Below, in pieces: positions 1 through 9,386 of a stretch of 64,000 bases of DNA (positions are counted from its first letter, which is position 1; every line of letters begins with the position of its first letter). The stretch comes from Streptococcaceae bacterium. GTDB taxonomy: Bacteria; Bacillota; Bacilli; Lactobacillales; Streptococcaceae. The notes under the pieces are model-generated. The model was not told where the DNA came from. It searched no databases and was given only the letters and a program-made list of their open reading frames with translations. The stretch spans positions 124,001-188,000 of the forward strand of contig CABIZZ010000001.1 of assembly GCA_902363395.1 (NCBI GenBank), read 5' to 3'. Both the position numbers and the translations under genes were made by a program.

Positions 1-3000
1 AACCTCAATACAAGGACTATACCTTGACCAAGTTTGTCAATCAGAACTATGATGCGACCATGTCCAGAGACTATGCGGAAGCCTCTCCAGGGATTGTAAC
101 TGGAGCAGATGGCAAAAAGTACATCGAAAAAGCTACTTCCGTTCCGTTTGCCTTCTTGTTAGATGGGATGCGTGGCCAGTACAATGGTAGCTATCGTCAG
201 TTGGAATCTGCAACGATCACAGATAAGCTGCCAACCTATACGGACAAAGATGGAAAAACTCGTACAGCGGTTCTAGATACAGAAAAATCAGAAGGTTGGG
301 TCGATAATGGAGATGGTACTGTATCAAAAACTTTTGTAGCTGATGAAAATAAAAATGTTCAAAGTTACCACTCAGATTTGATGCAAAAAATTCAAGACAA
401 GAGTTTCTTGTACTTGAAATTCCCTGATTTGGTCATGGAAAAAGACCAAACCTTAGAAGATGTCTTAGTGAAAGATTTGACCAATACTGCGTCTGTCGTG
501 GGGATTCCTGCGGAACGTGGTGAGGGAGAGCCGGATGTAACGGCTGAAGATTCTCTCATCTTCCGACTCACTTCACGTGACTTGGAAGGTAAAGGAGCCT
601 TTGCTAAGCAAGCAGAAGGAAATGTCTACGATTCGACAGACTACAAGGCGGCTAACTACAAGTGGCTCTTGAAATACAATAACGTCACTCCATTTGCTCA
701 AAAGAATGTTGTCTTTTATGATGAGCAAGTAGACTCGCGTTTGAAGTTTACTAAGATTGAATATGCTCGTATGATGATTGGGATCTATGGGAATGGACCT
801 CTGATCAGTCAATATGTGAAACGCATCATCTTAACCATGGAAGATGGTTCAACTAAAGAAATCCAACCAGAGGCAGACAAGGATGGATTTGGAAGCATTG
901 ATTTGACCAAATATGGAACGGTCGTCGGCTGGAGACTGGAGATGAAAGATGACTTCGAGCTTCCATCTGGTCAAGGGATTTATATTTCTACCTATACTGC
1001 CTTCAAGGATCCAGAAAAGACTCATATTGATGAGAACGATGATAGCAAGAATGCCTATGAAAATACTGGTCGCATTACTTACAAAACTCAATCAGGAGCA
1101 GACAGAGACCAATCTGCTAAATGGCAGTTCAAACTTCTTCCATTGACAGAAAATGTTAATCTGACTAAGAATACAGATTATAACAATGTCCAATTCACAG
1201 ATGGAAAAACCATTCGTTTCTCCCTATCTGCTGAAAATGTTCGCTTGGATCCAGGTAAGGATTACAAGGACTTGCGTGTTATTGATCTCTTTGATCCAAA
1301 TACCTTGGACATTGACTTCAATTACCTAAATCAATATTTTGATAAAAATAACACTCGTTTTTATGCCCCTTGGAACAAGTCCTATGAGGTCATTGAAAAC
1401 TACCACAACTCTGGACGTTCTGCCTTGATTATCCATTTGGATCAAAAGGAATTTATCAAACGTGCTCTAGAGACTGGTGGTCAAGTTCGTTTGCCGTTTA
1501 TTTATACCAAGCTGAAAGGCAAGGCTGATGGCGGAACCTTTACCAACCATATCTATCTGGCAGGAGAAGGCCTTTGGGATCTAGAAACTGCTAACCCGAA
1601 TACAGTTGCAGTAGATAGCTATGATTTAAACAACAATGGTTCGACAACGGATAAGATTCCTCATGCGGAATCCAACTATACCATTGTCGCAGCTGAAGGA
1701 GTTTATTCTCGTAAGTTCATCGCCAAGAACGATGACTTGTCTGATGCTTCAACAGTAACTCGTACCTTTAAACCAGGGGAAACCTTTAATTACAAGTTAA
1801 CGATTAAAAACAATACAGATAACCCTGTTGAAAATACAGTTATCTATGATGTTCTTCCTAAAGTTGGGGACGTCAATACTCTGGATGCTTCAGCCCGTAA
1901 GACAGAATACACAGTTAGTCTCCGTGGACCAGTGACGGCTCCAGAAGGTTGGACAGTATACTACACAACAGATGCCACAGTCACAGCTAAGACCATGGCT
2001 CAAGCTGTCGATAAAGATATTTGGTCAACAGATGTCACAGACTATAGTAAGGTAACAGGAATTAAGGTCGTTGCGAATGAGGGAACCACTATCGGTGCAC
2101 GTAGCCAAGTAGATGTTGCGGTGCCAGTGGTCAACCCAAGCGAATTGACTGACCAAGTCAAGCAGTTGATGCTAGAACGGACAGAAGATAACAAGGACAA
2201 TGGTGGCCGTTCAGGTGTCGTTCAAGCCCATAACCAATTCGGATATAGAGCCAAAGGACATGATGGAAACCGCGAATCCAACACTGTAACGTCTCAAATC
2301 TTTGCGGCGAGCTTCCATGTGAAGAAAGTAGACAAGGATGATACTAGCAAAGGCTTAGCAGGTGCGGAATTCACCTTGTCAGATGCGACTGGTGCTGTCC
2401 TTGCAACTCAAGTTTCTGATAAGGATGGCGACCTTGCTTTCACCACTCTAACAGAAGGAACTTACACTCTTAAAGAAACGAAAGCTCCAAACAACTACAA
2501 GTTGGATGAGACAGAGCATACAGTCGTTGTCACTTACGATGCAGATCAGCAAATCTATCATGTCACGATTGATGGCGAAGCGACTGGTTCAAAAGCTTCA
2601 CCAAAAGTGATCACCAATGAGAAAGATATCCATTATATCGATCTAGAAGCTTCAAAAGTCTGGGATGACCAAGACAACGTCGAAGGTCTTCGTCCAGAAA
2701 AGATTGAATTCCAATTGTACAAGAATGGAACAGCAGAAGGCAAACCAGTAGCCCTTTCAGCAGGAAATGACTGGAAAGTAACCTTCAGCGCTCTTCCGGA
2801 CAAAGACAATGACGGCAACGTGATTACCTATACTGTAAAAGAAGTCAAGGTACCGACTCACTATACAGCTGATAGTCAAGAAGCTCAGTTCGTCGATGGA
2901 AAAGCAACTATTACCAACAAGCGCACTCCTGAAACTACAGAAGTAAGCGTGAAAAAAGTTTGGGACGATGCTCAGAACCAAGACGGTCTCCGTCCATCAA

Positions 3001-4793
3001 CCATCACGGTCCATCTCCTAGCCAACGGAGAAGAAGTACAGACGGCTACTCTGTCTGGTGAGGGAGATACATGGAGCCATAGCTTCACAGACCTACCAGT
3101 CTACAAGAATGGTCAAAAACTAGTCTATACGGTAACAGAAGATACAGTTGCCAACTACTCGACAGCTATCGAAGGATCAACCATCACCAACACCTACAAA
3201 CCAGGTAAAACTAGCTTGACAATAACCAAGAAGTGGGCTGATGCAGAAAACCAAGATGGGCTTCGTCCGAACAGCATCAAGGTTCAACTCTATGCGAATG
3301 ACCAAAAATCAGGTAAAGAGGTAGAACTTTCTGCAGACAACGACTGGACCTATACCTTCTCTGATTTGGATGAGAAAAAAGCTGGTCAAGCTGTTCAGTA
3401 TACCGTGAAAGAAACAGAAGTTCCAGAAGGCTATACTCAAACGGTAGAAGCGACCAATCCTGGTCAGGTAGTGATTAGCAATACGCACACTCCTTCTAAG
3501 ACGACAGTTCAAGTAACCAAGAAATGGGAAGATGGTAATAACCAAGATGGTCTTCGCCCAGCGACAATTACAGTCAAACTCTATAAAGATGGAGTTGCTA
3601 CAGACCAGACCCTTGAATTGTCAGAAGCGAATCAATGGCAAGGAACGTTTGAAAATCTTGATGAAAAAGCAGCCGGTAAGGCCATTCACTACACTGTGAA
3701 AGAAGAGAATGTCCCAGAAGGCTACACCCTTTCAATTGATGACAAGGATCCAGCACATCCTGTCTTGACCAATAAGCATGAACCAGCTGTCACTCAGGTT
3801 AAGGTCACTAAGAAATGGGATGACGCTAATAACCAAGATGGCCTACGTCCAAAAGAAATTCGCGTCCAATTGTATGCGGGTGATGAAAAGCTAGGCAAGG
3901 AAGTTGTCTTGTCTGCTGACAATAAATGGACTCATACCTTTGAGAAACTTGCTGAAAAAGTAAACGGACAAGAGATTCATTATTCTGTGAAAGAAGTGGC
4001 TGTCCCAGAAGGTTACGCCGTAACAGAAGAGAGCAAGGAGAAGGGCGATATCGTCTTGACCAATACGCACACTCCAAGTACGGTGGATATTCCAGTCACT
4101 AAGATCTGGGTGGACAATGACAACCAAGATGGTCTACGTCCGGCTAAGATCACTGTGAAGCTTCTAGCCAATGGTGGAGAAGTGGCTCACAAAGATATTA
4201 CAAGCGAGACTGATTGGAAAGAAACCTTTACTGGCCTTTCTAAGTTTAAGGATGGCAAGGAAATCGTCTACACCCTTCAAGAAGTAGAGGTTAATAACTA
4301 TTCACCAAGCATTGACCAAGAAAGCTATACTATTACCAATACGCACACTCCAGGTAAGAAAACCCTCTCTGTAACCAAACAGTGGGATGACCAAGAGGAC
4401 AAAGATGGCCTTCGTCCGAAGAGTGTGAAAGTGCAGCTATATGCGGACGGTAAGAAGTCTGGTGACGTCATTGAGTTGTCCGCTGAGAACAAGTGGACTC
4501 ATACCTTTGCGGATCTAGACAAGAATGTCAAGGGCAAAGCTGTCACCTATACGGTGGAAGAGGTAGATGTTCCAACCGGTTACCAAGTGACGAAAACAGA
4601 TGACGGTCAAGGTAATGTTGTTCTGACCAATAAACATGAACCAACAGAGCCAGTGACACCAGAACCTAAAAAACCAGGTAAGAAGGTTGGTATCTTGCCA
4701 AGCACTGGAACCACCATCTCCTTGATTAGCTTGGTATTAGCCTTTGTAGTCGCAAGCGGTGCAGCTTATCTCCTTAAAAAGAAGAAAAAATAA
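1..4793 (+). CDS. Large LPXTG-anchored Cna_B-repeat surface adhesin, 5' end outside window
   Basis: The frame is open from base 3 to the stop at 4791-4793, so the N-terminus and any signal peptide lie upstream; the TTG at 24 is only the first possible start codon and is not the real start. The N-terminal ~750 visible residues are large beta-rich adhesin-like sequence with a DUF11-type segment. A SpaA/prealbumin-like domain follows (bases ~2310-2640, motif FHVKKVDKDD, then LKETKAPNNY). Then come seven Cna_B stalk repeats (~2640-4640), each opening with a KxW motif followed by NQDGLRP or similar and closing with TNTHTP/TNKHEP; the conserved Lys and Asn are the expected partners of intramolecular isopeptide bonds. 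The C-terminus is a Pro-rich spacer, LPSTG, a hydrophobic segment and KKKKK, the sortase A signal. Family knowledge: such stalks project a binding head from the wall; the ligand cannot be told from sequence. Confidence 0.93.
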   Translation, partial: PQYKDYTLTKFVNQNYDATMSRDYAEASPGIVTGADGKKYIEKATSVPFAFLLDGMRGQYNGSYRQLESATITDKLPTYTDKDGKTRTAVLDTEKSEGWVDNGDGTVSKTFVADENKNVQSYHSDLMQKIQDKSFLYLKFPDLVMEKDQTLEDVLVKDLTNTASVVGIPAERGEGEPDVTAEDSLIFRLTSRDLEGKGAFAKQAEGNVYDSTDYKAANYKWLLKYNNVTPFAQKNVVFYDEQVDSRLKFTKIEYARMMIGIYGNGPLISQYVKRIILTMEDGSTKEIQPEADKDGFGSIDLTKYGTVVGWRLEMKDDFELPSGQGIYISTYTAFKDPEKTHIDENDDSKNAYENTGRITYKTQSGADRDQSAKWQFKLLPLTENVNLTKNTDYNNVQFTDGKTIRFSLSAENVRLDPGKDYKDLRVIDLFDPNTLDIDFNYLNQYFDKNNTRFYAPWNKSYEVIENYHNSGRSALIIHLDQKEFIKRALETGGQVRLPFIYTKLKGKADGGTFTNHIYLAGEGLWDLETANPNTVAVDSYDLNNNGSTTDKIPHAESNYTIVAAEGVYSRKFIAKNDDLSDASTVTRTFKPGETFNYKLTIKNNTDNPVENTVIYDVLPKVGDVNTLDASARKTEYTVSLRGPVTAPEGWTVYYTTDATVTAKTMAQAVDKDIWSTDVTDYSKVTGIKVVANEGTTIGARSQVDVAVPVVNPSELTDQVKQLMLERTEDNKDNGGRSGVVQAHNQFGYRAKGHDGNRESNTVTSQIFAASFHVKKVDKDDTSKGLAGAEFTLSDATGAVLATQVSDKDGDLAFTTLTEGTYTLKETKAPNNYKLDETEHTVVVTYDADQQIYHVTIDGEATGSKASPKVITNEKDIHYIDLEASKVWDDQDNVEGLRPEKIEFQLYKNGTAEGKPVALSAGNDWKVTFSALPDKDNDGNVITYTVKEVKVPTHYTADSQEAQFVDGKATITNKRTPETTEVSVKKVWDDAQNQDGLRPSTITVHLLANGEEVQTATLSGEGDTWSHSFTDLPVYKNGQKLVYTVTEDTVANYSTAIEGSTITNTYKPGKTSLTITKKWADAENQDGLRPNSIKVQLYANDQKSGKEVELSADNDWTYTFSDLDEKKAGQAVQYTVKETEVPEGYTQTVEATNPGQVVISNTHTPSKTTVQVTKKWEDGNNQDGLRPATITVKLYKDGVATDQTLELSEANQWQGTFENLDEKAAGKAIHYTVKEENVPEGYTLSIDDKDPAHPVLTNKHEPAVTQVKVTKKWDDANNQDGLRPKEIRVQLYAGDEKLGKEVVLSADNKWTHTFEKLAEKVNGQEIHYSVKEVAVPEGYAVTEESKEKGDIVLTNTHTPSTVDIPVTKIWVDNDNQDGLRPAKITVKLLANGGEVAHKDITSETDWKETFTGLSKFKDGKEIVYTLQEVEVNNYSPSIDQESYTITNTHTPGKKTLSVTKQWDDQEDKDGLRPKSVKVQLYADGKKSGDVIELSAENKWTHTFADLDKNVKGKAVTYTVEEVDVPTGYQVTKTDDGQGNVVLTNKHEPTEPVTPEPKKPGKKVGILPSTGTTISLISLVLAFVVASGAAYLLKKKKK

Positions 4794-4818
4794 GCGCATG
4801 GTTAAATCAAGATACAAA

Positions 4819-4909
4819 GGGCGTTCGCGGATAAAGTCAAAATAGGAAGTTTGACGCTGAATCTTTGGATTCTAGGAAGACTTATCTTTTTGACACGATC
4901 CGCAGCCCG
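4819..4909. repeat. Long imperfect intergenic palindrome
   Basis: GCGGAT at 4827 pairs with ATCCGC at 4898-4903. Further in, GTCAAAA...AAGT (from 4836) pairs with ACTT...TTTTGAC, around an inner hairpin GAATC/GATTC near 4859-4873. The whole ~90 nt could fold into one rod-like hairpin. It lacks a clean U-run, so it is not a standard terminator. It lies in the 418-bp gap after the adhesin gene. Confidence 0.5.
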
Positions 4910-4958
4910 TGTTCAATTCTTTTTGAACCCCTTGCATCCCATTTTTTAGGCTCAGGCT

Positions 4959-4984
4959 AAAACAGTTTCCTGAACTGTTTTACT
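4959..4984 (+). terminator. Candidate intrinsic terminator
   Basis: AAACAGTT (4960-4967) and AACTGTTT (4973-4980) form an 8-bp stem with a 5-nt loop, flanked by A- and T-rich bases. It is the first of three terminator-like hairpins after the adhesin gene. Confidence 0.5.
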
Positions 4985-4998
4985 ATCAAAACTCCCGA

Positions 4999-5030
4999 GT
5001 GCTAGAAACACAATTGTTTCTAGCACTTTT
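4999..5030 (+). terminator. Intrinsic terminator downstream of the adhesin gene
   Basis: GTGCTAGAAAC (4999-5009) pairs perfectly with GTTTCTAGCAC (5016-5026) and is followed by TTTT. It is the strongest candidate for the end of the adhesin transcript. Confidence 0.75.
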
Positions 5031-5071
5031 CTCACAGTGGAAAGTTTTTAAGATTGCTTTGTCTTCAATCT

Positions 5072-5099
5072 GAGAGGCTCCTAAGGGGGCCTCTTTTTT
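5072..5099 (+). terminator. Intrinsic terminator upstream of adcAII
   Basis: GAGGCtcc and ggggGCCTC form a GC-rich stem followed by TTTTTT. It insulates the zinc operon promoter at 5128 from upstream transcription. The bases just before it (5029-5062) resemble the core of the degenerate repeat seen at 12.99 and 18.6 kb. Confidence 0.7.
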
Positions 5100-5127
5100 C
5101 TGTGTGATAAAAAATACAAAAAAATTC

Positions 5128-5156
5128 TTGACAAACTAAAAAATTAGCGTTATCAT
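5128..5156 (+). promoter_or_regulatory. Promoter of adcAII-pht
   Basis: TTGACA (5128-5133), 17 bp, then TATCAT (5151-5156): a near-consensus sigma-A promoter. The AdcR boxes begin on the last base of the -10, so bound repressor would cover the transcription start. Confidence 0.85.
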
Positions 5157-5179
5157 TAACTAGTTAATTAACTGTTTAA
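5156..5179 (+). promoter_or_regulatory. Two tandem AdcR (zinc repressor) boxes
   Basis: TTAACTAGTTAA at 5156-5167 is a perfect match to the known streptococcal AdcR consensus TTAACYRGTTAA. It is followed without a gap by TTAACTGTTTAA at 5168-5179, one mismatch away. The placement over the +1 region predicts zinc-dependent repression of the downstream operon. Confidence 0.9.
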
Positions 5180-5211
5180 TAAACCAATTAAGGAAAAGAA
5201 GGGATTTATAC

Positions 5212-6147
5212 ATGTTTGGGAGGAAACTAAGGGTCTTAGGAATAGGTTTCATCTGCCTTTTGCTGCTAGTGGCTTGTGGGAGCCAGAGGAGTTCGGGAGC
5301 TGGCTCTACTAAAAAGGGGCTTAAAATTGTGACGAGTTTTTACCCTGTCTATTCCCTGGTGAAGGAAATTTCAGGCGATCGAAACGAGGTCTGGATGGTT
5401 CAGTCAGGTGCTGGGATTCATGATTACGAACCTTCGGCCAAGGAGACAGCCCAGATCTATGATGCGGATGTCTTCGTCTACCATTCTCAAACACTCGAAT
5501 CTTGGGCTGGACGTCTAGATCCTAGCTTGCAAGACTCGAAACTGCGGGTCATCGAAGCCAGCAAAGGAATGGAATTGGATAAGGTCTCTGGCTTAGAAGA
5601 TATTGAGGATACGGAAGGGAAGGATGCAAAGCACTTGTATGACCCTCATACTTGGATGGATCCACTAAAAGTTGCCGAGGAAGGAAAGATCATCGCCAAA
5701 GAGTTGGGAGACATCGATCCAGAGAACAGAAGTTATTATGAGGCCAATGCCAAAAAGCTTGAAAAACGTTGTGAGGCTTTGGTTGCTAAATACCAGCCTC
5801 TCTTTGAAAAAGCGACACAAAAGACCTTCGTGACTCAGCATACAGCCTTCTCTTATCTAGCCAAGCGCTTTGGCTTGAAACAATTAGGAATCGCAGGGAT
5901 CTCGCCTGAGCAGGAACCAACAGCCCGTCAATTGGCTGAGATTCAGCAGTTTGTCAAGGATTATCAAGTTCAAACTATCTTTGTTGAGAAGCATACCTCG
6001 TCTAAGGTGGCCGATAGCATTGCCAAGGCGACAGGGGCAAAAGTGAAGGTCTTGGATCCTCTCGAAGCAGATCCAGAAAATAACAAAGATTTCTTGGAGA
6101 ACCTAGAAGAAAATATGGCGAGTTTAGCGAAAGAATTACAGGAGTAA
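5212..6147 (+). CDS. adcAII: Zinc-binding ABC transporter lipoprotein AdcAII/Lmb
   Basis: A 311-residue cluster A-I (ZnuA/Lmb) solute-binding protein. Type II signal peptide with lipobox LVAC, lipidated Cys22. The probable zinc ligands are the His of GIHDYEPS, the His of DPHTWMDP and the His of TQHTAFSY, plus a late acidic residue. It has no long His-rich loop and no C-terminal ZinT domain, which separates it from AdcA and fits AdcAII. The pht gene starts 8 bases downstream. In related streptococci AdcAII hands zinc to the AdcCB permease and is paired with a Pht protein in just this way; the permease genes are not in this window. Regulated by the AdcR boxes upstream. Identification is firm; laminin binding, reported for some homologues, is not inferable here. 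Confidence 0.95.
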   Translation: MFGRKLRVLGIGFICLLLLVACGSQRSSGAGSTKKGLKIVTSFYPVYSLVKEISGDRNEVWMVQSGAGIHDYEPSAKETAQIYDADVFVYHSQTLESWAGRLDPSLQDSKLRVIEASKGMELDKVSGLEDIEDTEGKDAKHLYDPHTWMDPLKVAEEGKIIAKELGDIDPENRSYYEANAKKLEKRCEALVAKYQPLFEKATQKTFVTQHTAFSYLAKRFGLKQLGIAGISPEQEPTARQLAEIQQFVKDYQVQTIFVEKHTSSKVADSIAKATGAKVKVLDPLEADPENNKDFLENLEENMASLAKELQE

Positions 6148-6155
6148 GTAGAAGA

Positions 6156-9100
6156 ATGAAGAAAAAAGGAACAATTGGATTAGTAGCAACCCTAGGTTTG
6201 GGTTTATGTGCCTATGCCTTAAGTCAACAAGCACCAGTCAAGGAAGACAAAAAGAGTCAGAATCAGGTGCAGTATTTACAAGGAGACAAGAAAAAGTCAG
6301 CTAGCCACTCAAACAAACAGGAAGAAAGCATTGAATCCGTCAACTCGAAGGAAAAGACTCAGGCAGAGCAGATTGTGGTCAAGATTTCTGACGAGGGCTT
6401 TGTGACTTCCCACGGAGATCATTTCCATTACTACAATGGCAAGGTCCCTTATGATGCGATTTTTAGTGAGGAGCTGATTTTACGGGATCCTTCTTACCAA
6501 CTGCAGCAATCGGACATTGTCACACAGGTGCGAGATGGCTATATTATCAAGAAGGATGGAACCTACTACCTTTATCTAACTGATCCGCAACATACGCTGA
6601 ATGTCCGTTCAGTGGAGGAAATTGCCCAACAGAAAAAAGGAGAGCTAGTTTCAGGTTCGAAAGAGGGTGCCCAAAAAGCTGGGCAAACTCGTGACTTCAG
6701 TCAGCCGAGTCAGGCCCTACGAGAAGGTAAAACAGTCGCTAGTCTAACAGCCGGAGTCAAGCCAAGTCAAGCTGGCTACCGGACAGATGACGGCTATGTC
6801 TTCCATCCTGGGGATGTGATTTCTGATACCGGGGATGGCTTTATCGTGCCTCATGGTGGGCATTACCACTTTATTCCGAAGAGCGCCTTATCAGCTGGAG
6901 AATTAGCGGCTGCCTTATCTATCTTAAATGGTAGAGGTGGAAAAAATGAGGTGAAACCTGTATTGCCTCCTTCTATCCAGCTGACTGCACCGGTTAATCC
7001 GAATCAGCCAATTCCAGCACCTGTCACTCCAGCGCTCTCCACTCCTCTTACCCACCCAACAGTGACGACAGACGGACGTAGTCTGGAAAGTCTTCAGGAA
7101 GAGTTACAGCATACTCCGCTTTCAGAGCGCCATGTTGAGTCAGATGGTTCTGTCTTTGATCCAAGCAAAATTACCAAATGGACAGAGCAAGGAGTGGTGT
7201 ATCCGCATGGAGATCACTTCCATTTCATCCCTTATAGTGTGCTTTCGCCTTTAGAGCGGGAATTGGCACGCCAGTATCAAGTCCTCCGTTCTCAAACTGG
7301 GGCTGTCGCAACTGAAGAAAAGCCAACTCAACCTTCAAGTCCAGACACAAAGCCAGTCGATCAGGACCACGACCATGAGAAGGAAGATCCTAACCACAAG
7401 CATGACCATGAGGACCATGAAGCCGATCATGACCATCATCATGAAGGCGAACATGATCATGGTTTCCATGCAGATCATGTCATCAGCAAGGATGACGAGG
7501 GTTATATGGTCGCTCACGGAGACCATGCCCATTACTTCTACAAGAAGGATCTCTCACCTCAAGAAATCGCTGCTGCAGAGGCAGTGCTAGCTGGTAAGAA
7601 GGAAGAGGACAAGGGGCAACCACTGACAGATGATGTGGCGACCTATTCGCGCGATGCTTCGGATGAAGAAAAAATCCAATATATTAGCCAAACTTACGGC
7701 GTCCCTCGGGAAGCTATCAAGATTTCCAATGGTTTCTTTGTCTTTAACAATCCAGACCAAGAATACGATCCAACCCATATCCACCCTTATGCAGTTCGGA
7801 AGGAGCATGTCCGGATTCCACTTGAAACAGGAAATCCTGAGCTAGACTTTATTAATGAGCTCTATGCAACAGCGCTTCGCTCTGGTATTTCCCCTTATAC
7901 GATGCAAATCGAGAATGGTCAGTTTGTCATTCCACACGGGGACCATAACCACTATATCAAGGTGCGCTCAGCAGGCTTGGCGGACTACCTGGCTCATCGT
8001 CTACCGACCATCCAATCAGCTTACCAGAAAGGTGACTTGGACCAGAAAGCTGTAGAGGACAAGGTCAACCAACTCCTCGCAGAAAGTCGGACTTTATACG
8101 CATCCGATCCTCTGCAACAAAGACGGATTGAGTTGAACTTGGGTCAATTCTTAGAAACTGTTAAAAACTTCCCAAGCAATTCGACAGCAGGATACTTGGC
8201 TAGTCTTGAGCAAGTTGACAAGGAATATATCCACGCGACCCAGGAAGTCAAACCGAAAGAAGAAACGGCCTTGGACCGTCGCTACCAGGAATTATTGGAA
8301 CAGGTTCGCTTGCTAGATACCGAAGCCTTCCAACTCAAAAAAGAAAGCCTCGTGGCTCAGTTGCAGGAAGCCTATACGGCCAAGGATAGCCAACGATTGG
8401 AGCAAGAAGGAAAATTGCTTCAGGCCATTCAGGAGATGCAAGATCGGACTGGTGTGACTTCGGTAGACTACCTCAAGTATTTCTACCAAAGTTTAAGCGA
8501 TGCGCGCTTGACGCCAGAATTACGGGCGACAGCAGCAGACCTTGCTTTGAAGCTTTACCGAGCTCAGGCCTTTGAAGAAGCTTGGGACTCAAAAGCCCAT
8601 TTCATGGAGCTTTACCAAGCCAAGCAAGCCATTGACCAAGTAGTGTCTCAGGAAAATGCTCCTACCTATCCAATTGAAAAAACAGTTCTGGATCAAAAGG
8701 GGGCAGATGCTCCATCCTATAACCTAGCTGTTTACGACTTCCTCAAGGGGGTCTACGGTGACCTGGATGAAAAGACAGAGTCTCGTCAACGCTCTAATCT
8801 CTTAACAGCGCTTTTCGACCAAATCACTTCTCTTTTGCCACAGGTAGAAGAAAGTAAGCGTCCTGCTTTTGAAGAGCGTTTGGAACAGGTGCGCCAAGAG
8901 CCAGATGCTGACAAGGCTTTAACAACTGGGAAAACTCTTTTGCGTGAAGTTGGTGAAACGATTGAACAACAAAAGCAAAAGAAAACAGAAGAACCTCAAC
9001 TGGGAGACGTAGCCCTCTATCAAGAGATTTATAACCAGTTGATTGCTCTCCACCAACAATTGGTTGAAAAAGGGGCCAGTGATGCTCAGTTTGAACGCTT

Positions 9101-9365
9101 GGAAGCCCTCTTTGATCAACTAGCTGATCCGAAGAGCGACAAGAAAGCCTTGTTACAGGCGATTCAAGCTCTTCGAGATGATTTGCTAGCGGCGCCATCG
9201 ACAGCAGTGGCGGAAGCAGACAAAGCAGCCCCAGCCCCTCAAAGTCCTGCCACAAGCGATCCTAGTCTTAATAAGGAAGAAGCTTCAGACCCTGCACAGA
9301 CTCCATCTCCAGAGTCAGAAAACACAGAAACCAGTCCAGTCGCAAGTGAAGAAACGACGGAATAG
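6156..9365 (+). CDS. Pneumococcal-type histidine triad (Pht) surface protein
   Basis: A 1069-residue protein with five HxxHxH triads: HGDHFH at 86, HGGHYH at ~233, HGDHFH at ~351, HGDHAH at ~454 and HGDHNH at ~594. A very His/Asp/Glu-rich linker lies near residues 405-445. A short signal segment ends in LGLC at Cys18, so lipidation is possible. The C-terminal 450 residues are charged, predicted helical or coiled, ending in a Pro/Ala/Glu-rich tail without an LPXTG motif. Family knowledge: Pht proteins bind zinc through the triads, feed AdcAII, and are reported to influence complement deposition. Co-transcribed with adcAII. Long opposite-strand open frames over the His-rich part are codon-bias artefacts. 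Confidence 0.95.
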   Translation: MKKKGTIGLVATLGLGLCAYALSQQAPVKEDKKSQNQVQYLQGDKKKSASHSNKQEESIESVNSKEKTQAEQIVVKISDEGFVTSHGDHFHYYNGKVPYDAIFSEELILRDPSYQLQQSDIVTQVRDGYIIKKDGTYYLYLTDPQHTLNVRSVEEIAQQKKGELVSGSKEGAQKAGQTRDFSQPSQALREGKTVASLTAGVKPSQAGYRTDDGYVFHPGDVISDTGDGFIVPHGGHYHFIPKSALSAGELAAALSILNGRGGKNEVKPVLPPSIQLTAPVNPNQPIPAPVTPALSTPLTHPTVTTDGRSLESLQEELQHTPLSERHVESDGSVFDPSKITKWTEQGVVYPHGDHFHFIPYSVLSPLERELARQYQVLRSQTGAVATEEKPTQPSSPDTKPVDQDHDHEKEDPNHKHDHEDHEADHDHHHEGEHDHGFHADHVISKDDEGYMVAHGDHAHYFYKKDLSPQEIAAAEAVLAGKKEEDKGQPLTDDVATYSRDASDEEKIQYISQTYGVPREAIKISNGFFVFNNPDQEYDPTHIHPYAVRKEHVRIPLETGNPELDFINELYATALRSGISPYTMQIENGQFVIPHGDHNHYIKVRSAGLADYLAHRLPTIQSAYQKGDLDQKAVEDKVNQLLAESRTLYASDPLQQRRIELNLGQFLETVKNFPSNSTAGYLASLEQVDKEYIHATQEVKPKEETALDRRYQELLEQVRLLDTEAFQLKKESLVAQLQEAYTAKDSQRLEQEGKLLQAIQEMQDRTGVTSVDYLKYFYQSLSDARLTPELRATAADLALKLYRAQAFEEAWDSKAHFMELYQAKQAIDQVVSQENAPTYPIEKTVLDQKGADAPSYNLAVYDFLKGVYGDLDEKTESRQRSNLLTALFDQITSLLPQVEESKRPAFEERLEQVRQEPDADKALTTGKTLLREVGETIEQQKQKKTEEPQLGDVALYQEIYNQLIALHQQLVEKGASDAQFERLEALFDQLADPKSDKKALLQAIQALRDDLLAAPSTAVAEADKAAPAPQSPATSDPSLNKEEASDPAQTPSPESENTETSPVASEETTE

Positions 9366-9386
9366 GACCGATGCAGAAATAACAGA

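Noticed and set aside
24-26. TTG at position 24 as the true start of the left-edge adhesin
   Set aside because: The frame is open to the window edge, no ribosome site precedes it and there is no signal peptide, so the gene simply starts upstream.
7335-7532. Met/Ile-rich frames on both strands over the Pht His-rich region
   Set aside because: They arise from CAT/GAC His-Asp codons of the real gene read in other frames.
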